Assembly (NCBI RefSeq): GCF_000336815.1
Contig: NZ_AOLG01000054.1
Coordinates: forward strand, 241,498-305,497
Direction: 5' to 3'
From: Haloferax prahovense DSM 18310
GTDB taxonomy: Archaea; Halobacteriota; Halobacteria; Halobacteriales; Haloferacaceae
Length of the DNA: 64,000 nt
Position numbers and translations under genes: made by a program
Notes under the pieces: model-generated
Told to the model about the DNA's origin: nothing
The model's input: the letters and a program-made list of their open reading frames with translations, nothing else
Database searches by the model: none
Shown: one piece after another, positions 63,693-64,000 of the stretch
Layout: the number at the start of each line of letters is the position of its first letter
How positions within the stretch are numbered: position 1 is the stretch's first letter

Positions 63693-63755
63693 CGTCGTCA
63701 GTCGCTGCTTCGATACCGAGACGCGTCGCTCGCGAGAGTTGCGTTCGAAGAGAAA

Positions 63756-63832
63756 AGCCAAGGGCCGGATTTGAACCGGCGGGGGTTCCGCTCTGCAGGC
63801 GGATGCGTTGGGCCGAACTCTGCCACCTTGGC
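63756..63832 (-). tRNA. tRNA-Cys (anticodon GCA)
   Basis: On the minus strand a 77-nt cloverleaf folds with acceptor GCCAAGG/CCTTGGC and discriminator U, which tRNA-Cys requires. The anticodon stem TCCGC/GCGGA encloses CTGCAGA, giving GCA. The T-arm is GCCGG-TTCAAAT-CCGGC. No intron is present. The gene faces the STAND-like gene convergently. Confidence 0.95.
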
Positions 63833-63857
63833 GCAGTTACTGGTATCCCTGTCTTGT

Positions 63858-63865
63858 GCTTAAGC
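63858..63865 (-). promoter_or_regulatory. TATA-like element of tRNA-Cys
   Basis: GCTTAAGC, itself a palindrome, lies 26-33 bases upstream of the 5' end of tRNA-Cys on the minus strand, the expected archaeal promoter position. Confidence 0.5.
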
Positions 63866-63968
63866 CTGACGGTGTGCGACCTGAGTCGGGCGTTTTCGCT
63901 GTCTCGACCGAGAGAGCAGTCGCTGTCTGTGCGGTGTGCGAGCGAGCGATTGCCGCTCGCTATAAATG

Positions 63969-64000
63969 AAAAAAGCCCACTGGACCGAAGTCCAGTGGGC
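63969..64000 (-). terminator. UUCG-capped hairpin with T-tract, terminator-like
   Basis: On the minus strand an 11-bp perfect stem (GCCCACTGGAC/GTCCAGTGGGC) closes a TTCG loop and is followed directly by TTTTTT. This is the form of an intrinsic terminator for a gene entering from beyond the right edge on the minus strand. The C(UUCG)G tetraloop makes the stem exceptionally stable. Archaea often stop on T-tracts alone, so the hairpin may also protect the RNA end. Confidence 0.7.

Overview
The window is about 64 kb of GC-rich DNA from a halophilic archaeon, most probably a Haloferax species. The proteins are strongly acidic, many genes start directly downstream of TATA-like boxes with little or no leader, and lipoproteins use twin-arginine signal peptides. 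The gene families are haloarchaeal (Bat-type HTH, J-domain ferredoxin, 6-phosphogluconate dehydrogenase of the Haloferax oxidative pentose phosphate branch, ribosomal S6e). The species is inferred from gene content, not from a database search. No rRNA operon or CRISPR array was seen.

1-20.5 kb is chromosomal housekeeping: the end of a PAS/GAF histidine kinase, a PfkB-like sugar kinase, a Bat-type regulator, an M23-like protein, lipoate-protein ligase-like protein, dihydroorotase, three universal-stress proteins, GNAT acetyltransferase, DHH phosphoesterase, S6e, a HiPIP lipoprotein, an M29 aminopeptidase, ATP-grasp enzyme, 6-phosphogluconate dehydrogenase, a membrane-anchored 2Fe-2S ferredoxin and a MATE exporter.

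20.5-23.2 kb is the most unusual part. A tRNA-Arg(CCG) gene is followed by three near-identical copies of a repeat that starts with the tRNA 3' end. Between the copies sit two compact cassettes of 1,436 and 1,072 bp. The first carries an HTH regulator overlapping a PIN-domain gene, the second a VapB/VapC pair. Both have palindromes at their promoters and neither has an integrase. They look like two members of one integrase-less toxin-antitoxin cassette family stacked in a tRNA attachment site.

23.6-30.4 kb holds a four-helix methyl-accepting transducer, catalase-peroxidase KatG, a small winged-helix protein and two divergent TrmB-family regulators.

30.5-42.0 kb is one long minus-strand operon: a dipeptide/oligopeptide ABC importer (OppA-B-C-D-F), then a Cys-rich small protein, DUF917, DUF1177, AroM-like, M29-like aminopeptidase, nitroreductase-like and Asp/Glu/hydantoin racemase-like genes. 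Most junctions overlap or are a few bases apart. It looks like an uptake-plus-catabolism pathway for an unidentified peptide-like substrate.

42.3-60 kb mixes redox, metal and envelope genes: an Lrp-type regulator, a protein and an ABC operon that share the palindrome TTAGGN4CCTAA (probably iron-responsive operators), a J-domain/ferredoxin fusion, a TlpA-CcdA-like thiol relay, an FKBP prolyl isomerase, a DoxX protein, and a copper module (CopZ chaperone, Lrp/TRASH regulator, CopA ATPase) with a shared operator-like motif.

60-64 kb encodes a large HTH-NTPase-TPR (STAND-like) protein, then tRNA-Cys on the minus strand and, at the very edge, a UUCG-capped terminator-like hairpin for a gene entering from the right.
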